DNA of 64,000 bases from Platycnemis pennipes (GCA_933228895.1 OW121853.1:9802494-9866493); one strand, 5' to 3'. Shown: positions 43,435-56,826, numbered from the stretch's first letter. The notes: generated by a model not told the origin, from the letters alone. Numbers and translations: made by a program.

Positions 43435-45799
43435 CATATGATTCAATTTAATCTTTATATTATTTTTTAGATAGAGCAAATAAGTCATTTGGCGGTCACG
43501 GATACGTGCATGCCATGGAAAAATATGATTATAACATGCAGGAGAAGGAGAGCATCTAGCCAATTGCCAATAAATCGGGTGGTATTGGCCAAGTGAAAGG
43601 AGTAAGTTCTATTATAAAAACAGAGTTTATGAGCTAAATAAACCATAACCAAGTTGTTATGTCGATAAAATTCTGGAGACAATGGTTAAATATTCCATTT
43701 AGCGCCCGCAAAAACTGTTGAGTTGGAAAAGTTTTTGCTAACTCGGTGAAGAAACCAATTTAAATAGCTAGTTTTTAGATGTCAAACCGATAAATAAAAT
43801 AATGGTATCTATCTTAGGTAGGCATCCTGGAATAATATAAATTTCACATATCCCGAGAATTTATCCAAAGAAAAGTGCATAGTGAATATACAAGTGCATT
43901 CAGATTTTATCATCATGATTCCACATTCAATTATTAGAAAATATTTTCTAAAATGTTATTCGCCTTGTTCCATTTACATATTGAGACGGTAATACTGATT
44001 GATGTCAGCGTGGGTGAGTTCCGTAAACCTGAAATATAAAGGTATTACAGTCAGCACTATTCTTGCGTGGTTGTTTTTGATGTTATTTGAGATTCTTAAA
44101 ACATTGCCGGGAACACTAGACGCTGGCCATGTTCACCCGGCATTTTTTTAGTCCTGGATGCAACAATATTTTTCTTTATATATAAGTTGCAGTCATAAAA
44201 TATAATAGGCAGTTTTGGTAAATTCGTTTTTGCCCTTTTGAGCGTGAACAATTAAAACGCCGAAGGGAAAAGACATCCCACACATACTCAAACTAGTTTC
44301 TAAAAACACAATGTATTAGTTTCACCGATCAAAATATAGAACTGAATGGGTAATAAATTGCACAATAGCTGCTACTGATCTGCTACATGAGTAAATTTTG
44401 AGGGAGTGTTGCATTAAAATATTTAGAGTACTTGTGGTCATAACCTTGTCTTTCATCCAGTTCGGTAATAAAATTATGTATTTGCTCCACATCCCCGAAA
44501 AAAATTATAGTTTCTGTCACAATGATCCAATAATGGAGTACCTTACGGTTGAAAACACATTTGTAGGAATAATGTAGAAGTAGATTTACATTAACCAAAT
44601 GCCGTACGCAATCGAGTTCTCAGTCAAGAGTAATTCGTAGACTTCTTGGTTAAGGTATAGATTTAAGGCTCACTTTAAAGTCTAGAGACTTCTGCTTGGA
44701 CATGATGGGAATGTGACTTAATTTCTCAACGCTGGGTTAGATTATAACATCAAGAATAAGAGCGATTTCTAACAAAACGCAATGGCTATGAGTGATTTTA
44801 CACGCGATAAGCGGCAAAAATGGGACGTTATTACTGAAAGGAGACTCATACTGGTTGATAGGCAACCTTTATTCATGTTTTTACCATTAATCTGGTATAG
44901 GTATAAGAAAAAGCGAAAGTTTTCTGTCAAAAGTTATAATTAAGAAAATGAAAAAAAAAGAAAAATAGAAATAATAAAGTTTGTGTGTAGTTATATTGTT
45001 CTTTGTTCAACTGCTAAAGGGGCACTTATTTTCTTTTTTAATGATAAGAAATGATTCACACTGTGAATGATACTCTTGAGGTTGCATTCATGGTTCGCTG
45101 TATATGCTTTTTTTTGGTAGAGAAGCTACCATTCCTTGGATATCTTACCTCCCGTCGGGTATTGTAAAAAGGCTTATCGGATAATCTAACAGCCATAGTT
45201 CATCAAGAAATTCAGTCAAAAACCAAAGAATAAGAAGCAAGGACACCGAAGATGTAGGGCAGGCGAAATGCTGTACTAATAAGCTGCGGATAGGGACGTG
45301 TGCGGCTTCCCTTACTCAATAGGTCCGCGACGCTTCGCCGCGCTTCTTGGGCAGCCTTATCGGCTTCTTCGGCTTAGAGAAGGATGCCGTCGACCCGCAA
45401 AGATTTGGATTTGGGTTTTCTTCAAGCAAACCGGAGGTGTGACAGTGCGATACGATTAAAAGCTATACATGAGCCAGCGTCATCATCATTATGGGACAAT
45501 AATGTTAGGATTCATGCAACAGAACTTTCTGTTTTTTTCTCGCCTTGTCTGGCAATAGCCCGAAGCTTCGGGAAATATTCTGATCACTTCCTTAATGGAA
45601 TGGAACGTGAGGCTGATACCACACCGTTACTGTTAGAATACCTGTCAGAACCCGAGCTAATTTGTTAGCTCAAAATGAGCCGCGAAAGCTTTAACAAAGA
45701 AATCATAATACTGTTCTCACGCAGTTCTACAATCGATCGTCCTCTCCGGCTAACCTATTAACATTCATATAAATATCATCTTTGATTTCCTTGAAAGAG
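43435..45799. other. no recognisable gene
   Basis: The open frame at 45384-45668 (+, 94 codons, starting MPSTRKDLDLGFLQ) lies in slightly GC-richer sequence but has no recognised motif. The remainder is AT-rich. Confidence 0.4.
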
Positions 45800-46330
45800 A
45801 AAGTCAGTAGAATGGAGTAGCGCAAAAAAGAGGGCGTTCGGTCAATAGAAGAATCTACTTACGGCTGGAATACAAGTTTAGAAGAAAGGAAACAATAATC
45901 AGAACGTGCATCTGAGGCGTGTTCCATTACGGAAAAAAAGGTATGGACAATAACAGTGGCGAGGAAGAAAAGGTTGGAAGCGAAATCTGGTGCTGCAGAA
46001 GAATAATGAAGATTAAAATCGACCGAGTAAGTAACAAGGAAGTCCTAAGAAGAGTGGAAGAAAGATAAGTCTGCTGAAAACGCTAAAAAGAAGACAGAAC
46101 AACTTAATGGAACATGTCATAGGCCATGATGGCATGATGAGGACAATGATTGAAGGACAAGTAGATGGGAGGAAAAGCAAAGGAAGGCCTCCAATGAGTC
46201 GTATGGACCAAGAGATGAAGGAAGTGAAAAAGAAGAGATCTGTAAATAAGTATAAGGATATTAGCCGAAAGAATAATTCAGTGGAGAACTGCATCAAACC
46301 AATTTTAGGATTGATGAATGATGATGATGA
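45800..46330 (+). mobile_element. LINE 3' end, plus strand
   Basis: A shifted-frame SETW-like region is followed by KIDRVSNKEVLRRVEE, EHVIGHDGMMRTMIEGQVDG and KSKGRPPMSRMDQEMKEVKKK, ending in a GATGATGATGAT tail at about 46330. Same C-terminal order as the copy at 36.6 kb. Truncated and frameshifted. Confidence 0.7.
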
Positions 46331-46384
46331 TATTTTCCCTTAAAACTTGTGCTTCATATTCAAGTAAAGCCTTACTGTCGCATT

Positions 46385-46935
46385 TTCTATATTAATTTTT
46401 TCCCTTACCATTGATTTTATCGGGACATCACATGTCAAAATATGGCCGTTTTTAAGGATTTCAGACACCTTTTTTCTCACTCTTCGTAGATTATCTTCGT
46501 TTACTCACTCGATTGATCCATTTTAATTTAATCTTTCTTTGATAGAACCACATATCAAATGATTGCAGCATTAAAATCTCTACTTTTTTCATCATACTTG
46601 ACTCACCGCCATACAGGTGCGTGCTCCTGTTCCAAGTTCTGATGAAATGTTTTTTTACCCTCTCAATTTTATTTCCAGGTGCAAGTATACCCTTTGTTGC
46701 GTAGACTCATTGGTTGCCCTCTTCCCCTTAACTATTTCCTGCCTCGATTATTTGCCAACTACTTGGCTTCAAAATAAGAATTCTGCTCACCTCTTCTAGA
46801 TATTTTCCCAAATAAAACCATTTCTTCGTTCTCTTCCATTTTAATATTATTTTCCTTGCTTTATTTTTGTTTACACTTACGTGGTATCTGGCCGATGTCT
46901 TGTCTAAATGTAAATCTGACTATGCCAACGCCACC
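46385..46935 (-). mobile_element. LINE fragment, minus strand
   Basis: The minus strand gives HLYGGESSMMKK, FDMWFYQRKIKLKWINR and, upstream, an RYHVSVNKNKA-like block, the same order as the C-terminal part of the other copies. It lies tail-to-tail with the plus-strand copy that ends at 46330. Confidence 0.6.
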
Positions 46936-47039
46936 CTATTGTCAAAAAAAATCAAAGCATACTTATTAGATGTATTAGATATTCAGTGATAAGTCATTAT
47001 TTATGATGTCTTTTGAAGAAGAAGACGAGCAAAACTTAA

Positions 47040-47262
47040 TCAGCCATATTTCAAGGTACGAAGGTGTGATGAAAACAATCGTCGAGAGAAAAGTGAACAG
47101 GAAGATTGGAAAAGGCAGGGCAGATATGAGATAAATGGAAAAATTTGTGAAGGATGTTAAAGAGAAGAATTACGTCAAAATGAAGGGGTTGGCCGATAGG
47201 TGAATCAAGTGGAGGAATGTCAAACCAATCTTATAATTGTTGACTTAAGATGATGATGACGT
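47040..47262 (+). mobile_element. LINE 3' end, plus strand
   Basis: MKTIVERKVNRKIGKGRADM, FVKDVKEKNYVKMKGLADR and an AAGATGATGATGAC tail. It matches the last 70 codons of the copy at 36.6 kb, with stops. Confidence 0.7.
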
Positions 47263-48439
47263 AATTGACTGTGTGAATGGTGAAGGCAATGTAATCATGA
47301 ATGCTTCGAAAGATATTACAGTCTGATTGCTAAAATTTAGCGATAAAAATATCGGAACCATTAAATATGGAAACTTGGATTATTGATAGAAATACCCTTT
47401 TCATTTCGGTATCAGTATTTGCAAGGATTGCATTATGTACAACCTCAATGTAATAACGGAATACATGTACTTAACAACTAAGCTATTTTTCATACGCTTA
47501 TAATATTTAAACTAGAACTCATGGCATCGTATCATTACGAACCTTGAGCCCTGAAGGACCTGACCCGGTGAGGAGCACGTGAGATCTTCCCCAAACAAAA
47601 CGAGCATGCACGATACCAAATTCACAAAGGTAACTTATATAGCAATAAAAGCTAATGAATATGAACCAAATAAAATATAGCTACAGATTCCATTAGTGCT
47701 TTTACTATAACTTTTTCTGACGGAAATGAACAGTTATTCCTAACAAACTTCTAGTCATAGAATTAATACATACAAAGAGTAAGCTGAAAACTATATTTTT
47801 TTGTTTTCTCCATAAATCTTCGGAAATTTCCCCGAAATACTACCAAGTTTTGCAGCCATACTCCTCTTTACCTCTAGCAGTGCCTATTTAGTATCGCTAT
47901 CTGATATTTTTGCACACTTCTCAAATAGTAATAAATTCGTTCCGCATATTTAATTGAACAGATCCACGGTGTCATCGAGAAGCTCTGAAACAAATTCTTT
48001 ACACTTTCACCCAGCGTTATGCGTAGCTTCTCTTCTTCTACGCATATTGCTAGAATTTGCTTCCTTTTTCTCCCTTTAAGTACAAACGTGAGACTATTTA
48101 CGCATCGTACTTTCAATATTTTCTTCAATCTCCCATCTCCACCTTTTGCTATAATAATTTTCAGTTAGAGTAGATACCTACATATTTTTGTGCACCAAAT
48201 TATTATTCATTCTGCTATGATATTTCCGCTTCTCTGCTGCATTTTTCAGTACTTTCTTGGACAACCCATAATTATCCTATCTTGAATGAAAGTTTTTTCA
48301 TTGCAGCTACTGACTTCCTTTGATCAGCTGCCTTATATCCACGGTTTTAAATCGCTGTTACCTATTACATTTTTATGACGCAGTGCCTTGCATTAATTAT
48401 CTTTTTATCATTCGTTTCCATAATTAATCTAGAGCATGT
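47263..48439. other. no recognisable gene
   Basis: AT-rich. Near 47560-47600 a block CCTGACCCGGTGAGGAGC resembles one arm of the fold-back element at 26.3 kb. A possible minus-strand LINE scrap lies around 48180-48330, but I cannot align it convincingly. Confidence 0.35.
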
Positions 48440-48870
48440 TTCTTCAAAAAAGAAGGGCAAGGATGACAACGGCAGTAGCCAAGGCAAGACAGAAAGCATA
48501 TTGGAGCTGATATTATAGGTGAAATCTGATGATAAAATGGAGTGACCGGGTAGAAAACAAAGAACACCTGGGTAAAGTGGAAGAAAAGATGCGTCTAATG
48601 GAAACATTAGAGAAAACTGGCCAACCTAAAATAAAATTCTGAGAAATGATAGTCTAATTAAGGTAGTTTTCAAAGAAAAATTGTGCAGGAAAATTCGCAT
48701 ACAGGGCCTCGTATAGTATGAATGAATTAACTGTGAAAGATGTTAACGATGGCTTATGTAAAATGAAGAGATTATTCGAAATGTGAATTCAAGTTTGAAG
48801 AAAGCACTTCATCAAAACAATATATGCGTCACCAAAATAGGATTGATGCTCATGATCATGATGAGACAAC
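48440..48870 (+). mobile_element. LINE 3' end, plus strand, very decayed
   Basis: A KWSDRVENKEHLGKVEEKM-like reading, KTGQPKIKF and a LTVKDVNDGLCKMKRLFE reading, followed by AGGATTGATGCTCATGATCATGATG, follow the C-terminal order of the other copies. Confidence 0.5.
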
Positions 48871-48935
48871 GTTCAATCTAGTGACATTCATGCCATGTCT
48901 TTCAGCATTATCCACTTGCAGCTACGCTTGTAATA

Positions 48936-49094
48936 ATGCGTAGAACTGGAGGTTGATACTAAGAAATTTTTAGCATCATCATCTTCATGGTCATCTTCTT
49001 CAAGATATCGCGCATGCGATATGCGTAGAACTGGAGGTTGATACTAAGATATTTTTAGCATCATCATCTTCATGGTCATCTTCTTCAAGATATC
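48936..49094. repeat. 85-bp tandem duplication
   Basis: ATGCGTAGAACTGGAGGTTG begins at 48936 and again at 49021. The two units are nearly identical through CTTCTTCAAGATATC (ending 49094). The second unit abuts the 5' edge of the next LINE copy. Confidence 0.9.
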
Positions 49095-50155
49095 TTAACA
49101 AGATGTTCAAGATACTGGAAGGAATTGGAATAGACTACAAGGATAGAAGAATACTCTATAGTATCTACAAGAACCAGGTCTCCACAATATGAATGAAAGA
49201 CGGAAGGAAGATAGAAGCCAAAGTAAATAAAGGAGTCAGACAAGGATGCAACCTCTCCCCAGTGTTATTCAATATAAACCTGGAAGAAGCAATACGAGAC
49301 GCAGAGGAAATGGTATGAAGGGCATCAAGGTGAATGGCGAAGAAATAAACATGCTCCGGTTTTCTGATGACATTGCAGTTGTAGCAAAAAGTCAATAGGA
49401 TTTGCAAGCAACCCTGACCACAATGGACCAAGTACTTCAAGAATATAATATGAACTTCAACAAGAAGGAAACTAAAATCCTAGTGTGCGAAAGACAGAAG
49501 CTTAGGGCAAATATCACGATTCAAGGAGTGAAATTGGAACAATTGGAGAACTTCACCTGCCTCGGCAGCACTATAAATTGGGATAGAAGAAGCTCAACGG
49601 GTACAAAGCAAAGAATAGTACAAGCTAAGGAGGCGTTTATGAAGAAGAGACAACTACTGTGCTCATAGAACCTACGGCTGCAAACAAGAAAGCACTTCAT
49701 CAAAACGTTCGTATGGAGCGTGGCACTCTATGCATCAGAGACATGGAACATCGGGAATGCAGACCAATGAAGAATTGAAGCATTTGAAACATATTGCTGG
49801 AGGATAATGTTGAAGATTAAATGGACAGATAAAGTGAGGAACGAAGAGGTGTAGAGAAGAGCAGATGAAGAAAGGACAATATGGAAAACCCTACGGCAAA
49901 GAAGAACCAGATAGATTGGACATACCTTGGAGAACAATGAATTAGTTATAAATAAAATAGAAGGGAAGATTGAAGGGAAGGTCCCGCGAGGAAGACCAAG
50001 GGACATATATATAGGGCAAATAAAGAAGGACGTGAAAGAGAAAACATATTAGGGCACATACGAGGGCCTGAGGGAATAAACACTGAATGTGGCAGAATGT
50101 AGGGCTGCAGTAAACCAATTATAGGGTTGAAATACTGATGATGATGATGATCTTC
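49095..50155 (+). mobile_element. LINE copy, RT to 3' end, plus strand
   Basis: MFKILEGIGIDYKDRRILYS, KVNKGVRQGCNLSPVLFN and a FSDD remnant of the catalytic box near 49365, then the frame at 49402-49668 (NKKETKILVCER, ENFTCLGSTINW, QLLCS), KIKWTDKVRNEEV, EGKIEGKVPRGRPR, and a GAAATACTGATGATGATGATG tail near 50150. 5'-truncated, beginning right after the tandem duplication. Closest to the copy at 9.97-11.18 kb. Confidence 0.8.
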
Positions 50156-53100
50156 AAGACCGTTTCTCACTGTAGCCAATGTACTCACTCTTCGCTTTCA
50201 TACTATTCTTCTACAAGTATTACATTACATTAACCCCATCCAACTAAGAGTTTATTTCATAAATGTTTCACCTATCTTCTCAACCTGGTCATATGCATAA
50301 ATTATTTATATCTTCCTGTGGCTAGCGGTTTGAGTGGATTTACTTTTCATTCCACAATTAATGCTTACTCTTTCCCGTACTCTATATAAATGAACATTCA
50401 TTCCATATTTCCATTTATAAAGGGGTATCTACTAATATCAACTCTCATTCTCCTCACAATATGTATATCATTCTTTTCTATTCACTCCAAGACACACCAG
50501 AATCTGTCCTCTTGCCTTACATAAGCCTTACTGTCTCACGTTTAGCCCTCCCGTATTTATTTTCTCTTTGTCATTATATAGTTTACATTTCCTTTGAAAG
50601 ATCCAGGTATTTCAGAAGTTTACATTTCTTTTTATCTTTTCATTTTTACCCCTGCTTCAGTTCAGGAACTTATTAAGGAGTCGTTTTGGAAGGATTTCCC
50701 ATCTACTCTGCCGCTTACCGCTTCGAATTCCCGAAATAAGTGAACCCTATTTTATGACAGGAAAAATGTAATTTTTGCCTTGATTTCTTTTATGGGTCTC
50801 TCATTGGTCGCCGGATTTATATTCTGCACTTCTCAAAGCAATTTTTAAGTTATAATTTGCCGTCTCTCATTCTCTTCACATAGATGGTTTAGTATCCACC
50901 ACAGCAAAAGTCGCGGATGCAAATTTATTTTCCCGTAACATGTGATAATTATGCGTAGACGTCCACAGATTGTTTCATCTTGTCGGCACTTATTTCAGAG
51001 GCTGTTTATTTTCACAAAATGGCTATCCACATTAGTATTTTGGAGAACATTTCGGAAAGAGTACGCAATTATTTCCTATACAGTTCAATCCAAAAGCCAA
51101 CATCTTTATCGTTGGCAAAAACATTTGCCGTTTAACATTCCCTCTCCTGCACGGCAGCCCCAACAAACAGTTCAAGCTAACTACTTAATACGCAGTCTTG
51201 CAGCCTCTTTTGCTTCTTTTATCTATGATGCTATTTACGTTCAAGGATATAGGTAAAAGTGACGATGGTTTTTTCTTCCCGATTGCCAGGAGGAACACCT
51301 GATCATGAGTGCAGGCACTAATTCCAGAGGCTGCTCATTCTCACACAAGGGCTATAAAATTGTAATTTGGAAAAACTTTTCAGAGAGGCTACCCAATGAT
51401 TTCTCCACAGCTTATTCCACATGCCGCATTCTACCTTTGAGAAATAGAAGCATTTGATGTAGTTTTCCAGTCGCGTCACCGAGTAACAGGCACTACTTCG
51501 AAAACTATTTGTCAGCCAGCTGCCCTTGATCAACTTAGCAAGGATGGCCTACCCGGGAACAGCTTGTACTACTACCACCCATCCCGTTCCAAGGGATAAA
51601 GAAAGATAAAAACTCATACTACCATGCTTGGTCGTAGTTCAGGGGGAGGAAAATAGTTGGGGATCGGGTTAGAGAGGAGGCTAGAGAACTCATTCCAACC
51701 ACAAGGTTCGTTGAATCCAAAGGATAATGGTCCGTCGGATGGGAAGTTAGAACCTTGCTCCCTTGGTACCTTTCACTTATTTCTACAACTAAGAAAGTGG
51801 CATCTTAGTTTAAAAGGCAATGCATATACAGGGTTTATCTTCACCCTTTCTCCGTTTGCTGAAACAATCCTTACCTTTGTCGAATACACCATATTTTCTA
51901 ATCGGCGCAAATTGTCATAGCAGTAGGTTTTCCCAGCCTAATTGAACTAATGGAATTTTTAATTAGCATATCAAATAACTTGACGAGATACAAATAATCC
52001 ATTAGAATGCGACAGGCATAGTTTCACACCGTTAGAAGATAGGTCATTTAATAACATTTCGCAAAAAGATTTTCATTGCCTTTATAATACTGTCATATTT
52101 TATCCTCCGCATTTTAAAATATTCTCGGCGGTCACATGATTATTGCACAGCATACTGTATACCTCGGGAAAGAAATATATAGTGTTTCTTAGAATATTTA
52201 ATACATTAATTATCACTCATAGCGTGAATAAGTTAAAGAGCTGCCACCATACGGATTTTTGTGCTCGATGAATAAAGATAATCATAATATCCGCAAATAT
52301 TTACTAACCAAGGCAAATAAAACATGGAATTTCCCAAGCTCAATACATATATACAGCCAAGGATATGTATAAAATAAAGAATCTCATATGATAACGATGG
52401 TAATTATGACCTAATATTTTAAATTTCAGCAATTTCAGGGATGCTAAAGCATTTTTAAGTAACTGAAAGGGAACCACCAGAAGCAGCATACCTTAATGAA
52501 ATTGCAGTTGGTGTGGACGTGATTTAAGAAGCTCCTAGAAGAAACTGCGATAAAAAAATCAAGACAATGGGCCAAAATTGACCCAATTTTACTAACGAGA
52601 GACTAATTTTTAGTGATTTAATCAAATAAAATTCCGGATACAAATGTCAGATATACCTAAAACCTTCAAATTCAAGGAAAAAAGAGTGCAATTATCTTTG
52701 CCGCTTACATACACCCTCAGATAAGTTTTTATGTCGGGCATGTTCATAATTAATGTATAGCTTTCTTGAGTTTTAAGCTTCAACAGATTCAAAATCCCAA
52801 TGTCATAGGTGTCATCAGACTTACATGATTGCAATGCAACCATTTCTATCACTAAAATTAGTAAATGGTTAATTCAGCTACTAGCCGCATGCTTTGTCTC
52901 AATGCGGCAAACTATTTATCTTTCATTCATACATACTAAACATACGGCACATTCATACATACTGCACTTTAGTGCAGTGCTAAATCTAATGTATTTAGCT
53001 TCTCATGCTTATAATGTAGCATCACGTTTTATTCCAAAAACAAATTATACCAAACATACGATATACGTGACGGAACACACATATATGTGCTATAATGGCT

Positions 53101-54659
53101 TCCTGTTTAAAAGAGTTACAGGAATTCGAAAATTACTGGGCAAAGAGCAAGTTACAACAAGTATGAAAATTATCTATCCACACTACGGTGCAAATCTAAA
53201 GATTTTCCAGCAAAGGACACAATGAATATGCATGGCAAAGTTCGAGTTTATTTATGAAGGGATTTTTTAAAATGAGTTTCTTTTCTCTTTATAAAAATGT
53301 ATGTACTAATCACTTCCGTTGAGTTTGTAAATACACTTATCATAATAATGTTTGAAAAATCAAGGTATATGGCTTGACATAAAAAAATCTTCTGATAATT
53401 TTTAACTGATATTAAACGTATGCAAACATGAAAAACACTCTGCTATTGTAAGAGGCTTTACAGAAAGCTATAAAAACTAAAATATTTTACACTTGAATAT
53501 TTGACAGAGGACTGAGTCTACAAAAGGTCTGTCCAGCAATGGATGGTAAGTTGGGTGACAATGAATGAGAAGTAAGAGAGCGAGGAAGACAATGGATTAT
53601 ATAGTTCGAGGACGATTCAAGTAAATGCATGCTATACTTAGAGAGTACTGAAAAATGAGCAATATTTATCAATTAGGTATATTCTAACACAAATAGAGAG
53701 CAGAAAGTTTTATGCATGCTGAATTCTAAGGAATGCTATAAGCAAATATAAATAATGCGAAGCAATGGAGAATTCCAATCTTAAGGGGGCTGCCTAGCTG
53801 AGGCCACTCTCATATGTAACGGCTTTTCTATTGTAGTTCTACGATTCCCCGCATAGGTGGCGGGATTAAAAAGTGGAAAGGGAAGGCCCTCTCCCCCCCC
53901 TTCTCCCCCTCCTCTAGATGTAACATGATAGCTTGCCGAGCATCGCTCGCCTCCCCCTAAGTGGTTTGTTATCTCCCCCTCGGTCAACCCAGATGTCTCA
54001 ACCCGACCTTTTCTTATTTCTGACCTGATGACGGGGTCTCAAATCTTCCAGTACAGTTTCTGGGCATCGTTTTCACTTTTGATAATGGAAGAATTATTCC
54101 TCCCGACTTGCACTTGCAATGATGTTTTGTTTAGACCCCCTCCCTCCCCAATTGGCAAGTGAAAGTCCCTATTTATCGGTTCTCGCAGGGCACAAGCCGG
54201 AACGCTTGGAATCGGAAGAAGAGAGGGGAAAGAGGAAGAATGGGGGGGGGAAGGAAGGTTTGCCTGCGGAAAGGCAAAAAGCGAAATTTAATACTTTTGA
54301 TTAGCAGTCGTAGCTGATAAGCGAGAGGCAAGGATGATGGTGAGGGAAATCCTCATCCTAAAGAAGTCTTGTGGGTATTATCCTTCTTCGGACCGGGAAC
54401 AGTGCTGCTAAATTAAAATTTTCAGTCTAGAAAAGAAATTTTAGAAATTGTTACAAAAATCTATGGCTGCATATTCCCGAATCGACAAGTTTTTTTTCAA
54501 CCCCTTGGAGAATACACATTCGCTTTCCTTAGCAGCAAGCGTGGCCGTTATGAATTTTATGCAGCCATTGTCATTCTATCAGATAACCTAAAATCTTGTA
54601 GGTACCTATGCCCCCTGGTCTGGTTAAATTTATTTGAGCTTGCCACTAACTAACCGCGG
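50156..54659. other. no recognisable gene
   Basis: The frame at 52809-53225 (+, 138 codons) is AT-rich with no known motif and no relative in the window; I treat it as chance. A diverged tandem duplication at 50950-51540 is listed separately. The 53780-54300 stretch is moderately GC-rich with C- and G-runs. Confidence 0.35.
50950..51540. repeat. diverged tandem duplication, period about 333 bp
   Basis: GGCACTTATTTCAGAGGCTG (from about 50983) and GGCACTAATTCCAGAGGCTG (from about 51313) begin copies that stay alignable for about 110 bp (TTTGGAGAACATTTC against TTTGGAAAAACTTTTC, GAGTACGCAATTATTTCC against GGCTACCCAATGATTTCTCC). Old local duplication of unknown content. Confidence 0.5.
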
Positions 54660-54775
54660 TATTACCCGTAAAGCGACAACGGCAAGGTAGAAGCGCGACG
54701 ATGCCGCAGAGGAAATATCGTTCGCCTTTATCGGGAATCAAACCCAGATATCTCTAGATTTTTGCTTGCTCGTCT
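54660..54775 (-). mobile_element. possible tRNA-related SINE fragment
   Basis: On the minus strand TGGGTTTGATTCCCGATAAAGG resembles a pol III B box and its stem. No A box is found. Weak. Confidence 0.25.
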
Positions 54776-55439
54776 ATATTTTACGCCCATTATGAAATTC
54801 ATCTTTGTCTAAACTCATGAAACTCCGAGTTAGAATATGCACAACAGATGTAGGATGAAAAGTGGAAAATTTGTGGCATAATTTAAAAGAATAGTTCCAA
54901 CAAAGTATGACAAAAATCTTTCATTGGGCTATTGGTTTCAGTGTAGGCCGTTCTATGAAATTCCCCCAAAATAAGCCAAGTCAAAAATACAATATGCTCT
55001 TCAAACACGGATTATCTAAAGAATGTTTACATATTTTAGAAATGCAGAGTGAAATTGAACAGCAAATGTCAACAAACAGCTTTAAAAATATCACAGTGCT
55101 ATGAAAAACAAGGGAAGCACACGGATTTGCATAATATATTTGTTATATTAGTAATACATGAAAACATGATAAGAGAAAACAATTCGCATGCTATTAAAAT
55201 TTTGGGAGAACTTGATCCTGCGTTAGTATTTATAAAAGGATAAGGAACATGAATAAACAAAGTCAAGGAAAAATGATGAAAGCACTTCAAATAAGGCTAA
55301 AATCCACACTCTCAGAAGATGATTAGGTCTCAAAGGGAAATGGAATGGTTTTTCAATGAGTGTCAGGGTAAGTATTATTCTCCCACGTCACCATCAAACT
55401 CTCGTTCAACAGCTTTTAAATGTGATGTAGAATTTCTGG
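54776..55439. other. no recognisable gene
   Basis: Short frames only. The frame at 55319-55534 (+) runs antisense to the decayed end of the transposase-nuclease gene and is not taken as coding. Confidence 0.4.
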
Positions 55440-55594
55440 CAAAAGGCTGTCCTTGTAAAATTTTTAAAACTTATCCTCCATATATTTTGACCAGAAGTCA
55501 TAATCTCTGTCAATCGCAAAACTGCCATACCTAACTGGCTCCAAAAAATAAGGTGGCAGTATTTCTTCTCCGTGATGTGGAGTTGACCTTGGAT

Positions 55595-55990
55595 CTAGTA
55601 AAAATAATCACTCTTTACTTTCAGAGCAGCTTCGCCGTCTATAATCTCACAAGATGCTAATTTCTTTTGAGAGACAGCATGCGTTGGATGCGCATCCATG
55701 CATACGTATGGACATTTCACCTCGACTATTCCATCGACATCTGACAGGACGCCATCTGGCGTTGCTGCTATGTAGGAGGTCCTCCTATCGACAAAACGTC
55801 CTGATGGGTTAACCGTATTGCCCCTGAATCTCTCGTCCTCCGCTGTCGTCAATGCCTCACCCGCAATTCCATAGTCGGTGGCTTTATTTCCGCGAAAAGA
55901 TGGGTAGAGTAAAGACTGAACAGTCTTCTTCCGAGAGGTTCCTGCTCTTAATTTACAAACTCGAGCAAAGGTAGAGGCGGTGAGCCTTTT
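55595..55990 (-). pseudogene. YqaJ nuclease core of the broken gene
   Basis: One open minus-strand frame from the stop at 55997-55999 down to 55595. RRKRLTAS, FRGNKATDYGIAGE, SGRFVDRRTSYIAATPDG and VEVKCPY are the PD-(D/E)xK nuclease blocks of the YqaJ family. The catalytic Asp (PDG) and the E.K pair (VEVK) are preserved. The stop at 55997 falls just before RRKRLTAS, where family members have WHEER or a similar sequence. A second stop (55595) replaces Gln in the YYQIQGQL block. The core is otherwise well conserved, suggesting fairly recent decay. Confidence 0.75.
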
Positions 55991-56208
55991 TCTCCGCTAA
56001 ACATGCCATGTTTGACAGAGGCGTTGAGTTTTGGTAGATGCTTCCAGTTGTCTTGTTTGCTCCTCGCCTAATTTCAGGGAATTTAGGAAATCATATCTCA
56101 CAGTTAAGTCGATTTCAAACTCCTTCTCGATATTTTGTGGGCCATGCAGGCCATAATGCTGGGCAGGATGTTCCAATTGTCCTTTACATTCAAGACGTCG
56201 CTTTGCTC

Positions 56209-56298
56209 GCATCTCTGCCTTTTTTCGCATCTCTGCCTTTTTTCGCATCTCTGCCTTTTTTCGCATCTCTGCCTTTTTTCGCATCTCTGCCTTTTTTC
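56209..56298. repeat. five 18-bp tandem units in the broken gene
   Basis: GCATCTCTGCCTTTTTTC is repeated five times without visible change. On the minus strand it encodes EKRQRC or RKKAEM units depending on frame. The reading frame of the gene changes across this block (upstream FKLAS and downstream AKRRLECKG are in different frames), so expansion and frameshift coincide. Confidence 0.95.
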
Positions 56299-56826
56299 GG
56301 AGGCCAGTTTGAATATTTTCGTAAAAAATCCTGGACTCTTGTTTGTGATGCTGCTGTGTATCAATGTATGAACATCTGGTCCTGCATTGAAAGCTGAAGC
56401 GGCCACTTCACACCTAGTTTGATATGACCCCCGCTTAAACGTGTGCAGCGAAGATCGGCAAGATTTGTAAAGGGACGATACGATAATTATATTAGCGTAA
56501 CCAGTCTATTAAATGAATTGAAATGGGAATCATTGTCAGATCGCAGGTTGAAATTTAGACTTAATCTCTTAAACAAATTCCAAGGCAATATTTTCAGTGA
56601 TGATGTTAAAAATATTTTACGAACCCCAACTTACTATGGCAGACTGGACCATAATCATTAAATTAGAGAAATTGATTGCCGAACTGACCGATTCAAAATG
56701 TCCTTTTTCCCTCGTACAATTAGAGATACGAATAACGGTAAATATGTCCTATCGTAGAGTAGCAATGAATAGCGTTGGTAGCTGCATGTTGGTATGAGTA
56801 CTTAAAGCTAACCCTACTAACAGAAT

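Noticed and set aside
52809..53225. 138-codon gene
   Set aside because: AT-rich, no motif, no relative in the window, no splice-linked neighbour; length is within what chance allows in 64 kb.
54000..54040. Hammerhead core from CCTGATGACGGGGTC
   Set aside because: No stem II hairpin and no GAAA follow, so the CTGATGA match is chance.
56209..56298. CRISPR array or coiled-coil protein
   Set aside because: The 18-bp units have no spacers and sit in a eukaryotic pseudogene; the repeated peptide results from minisatellite expansion.
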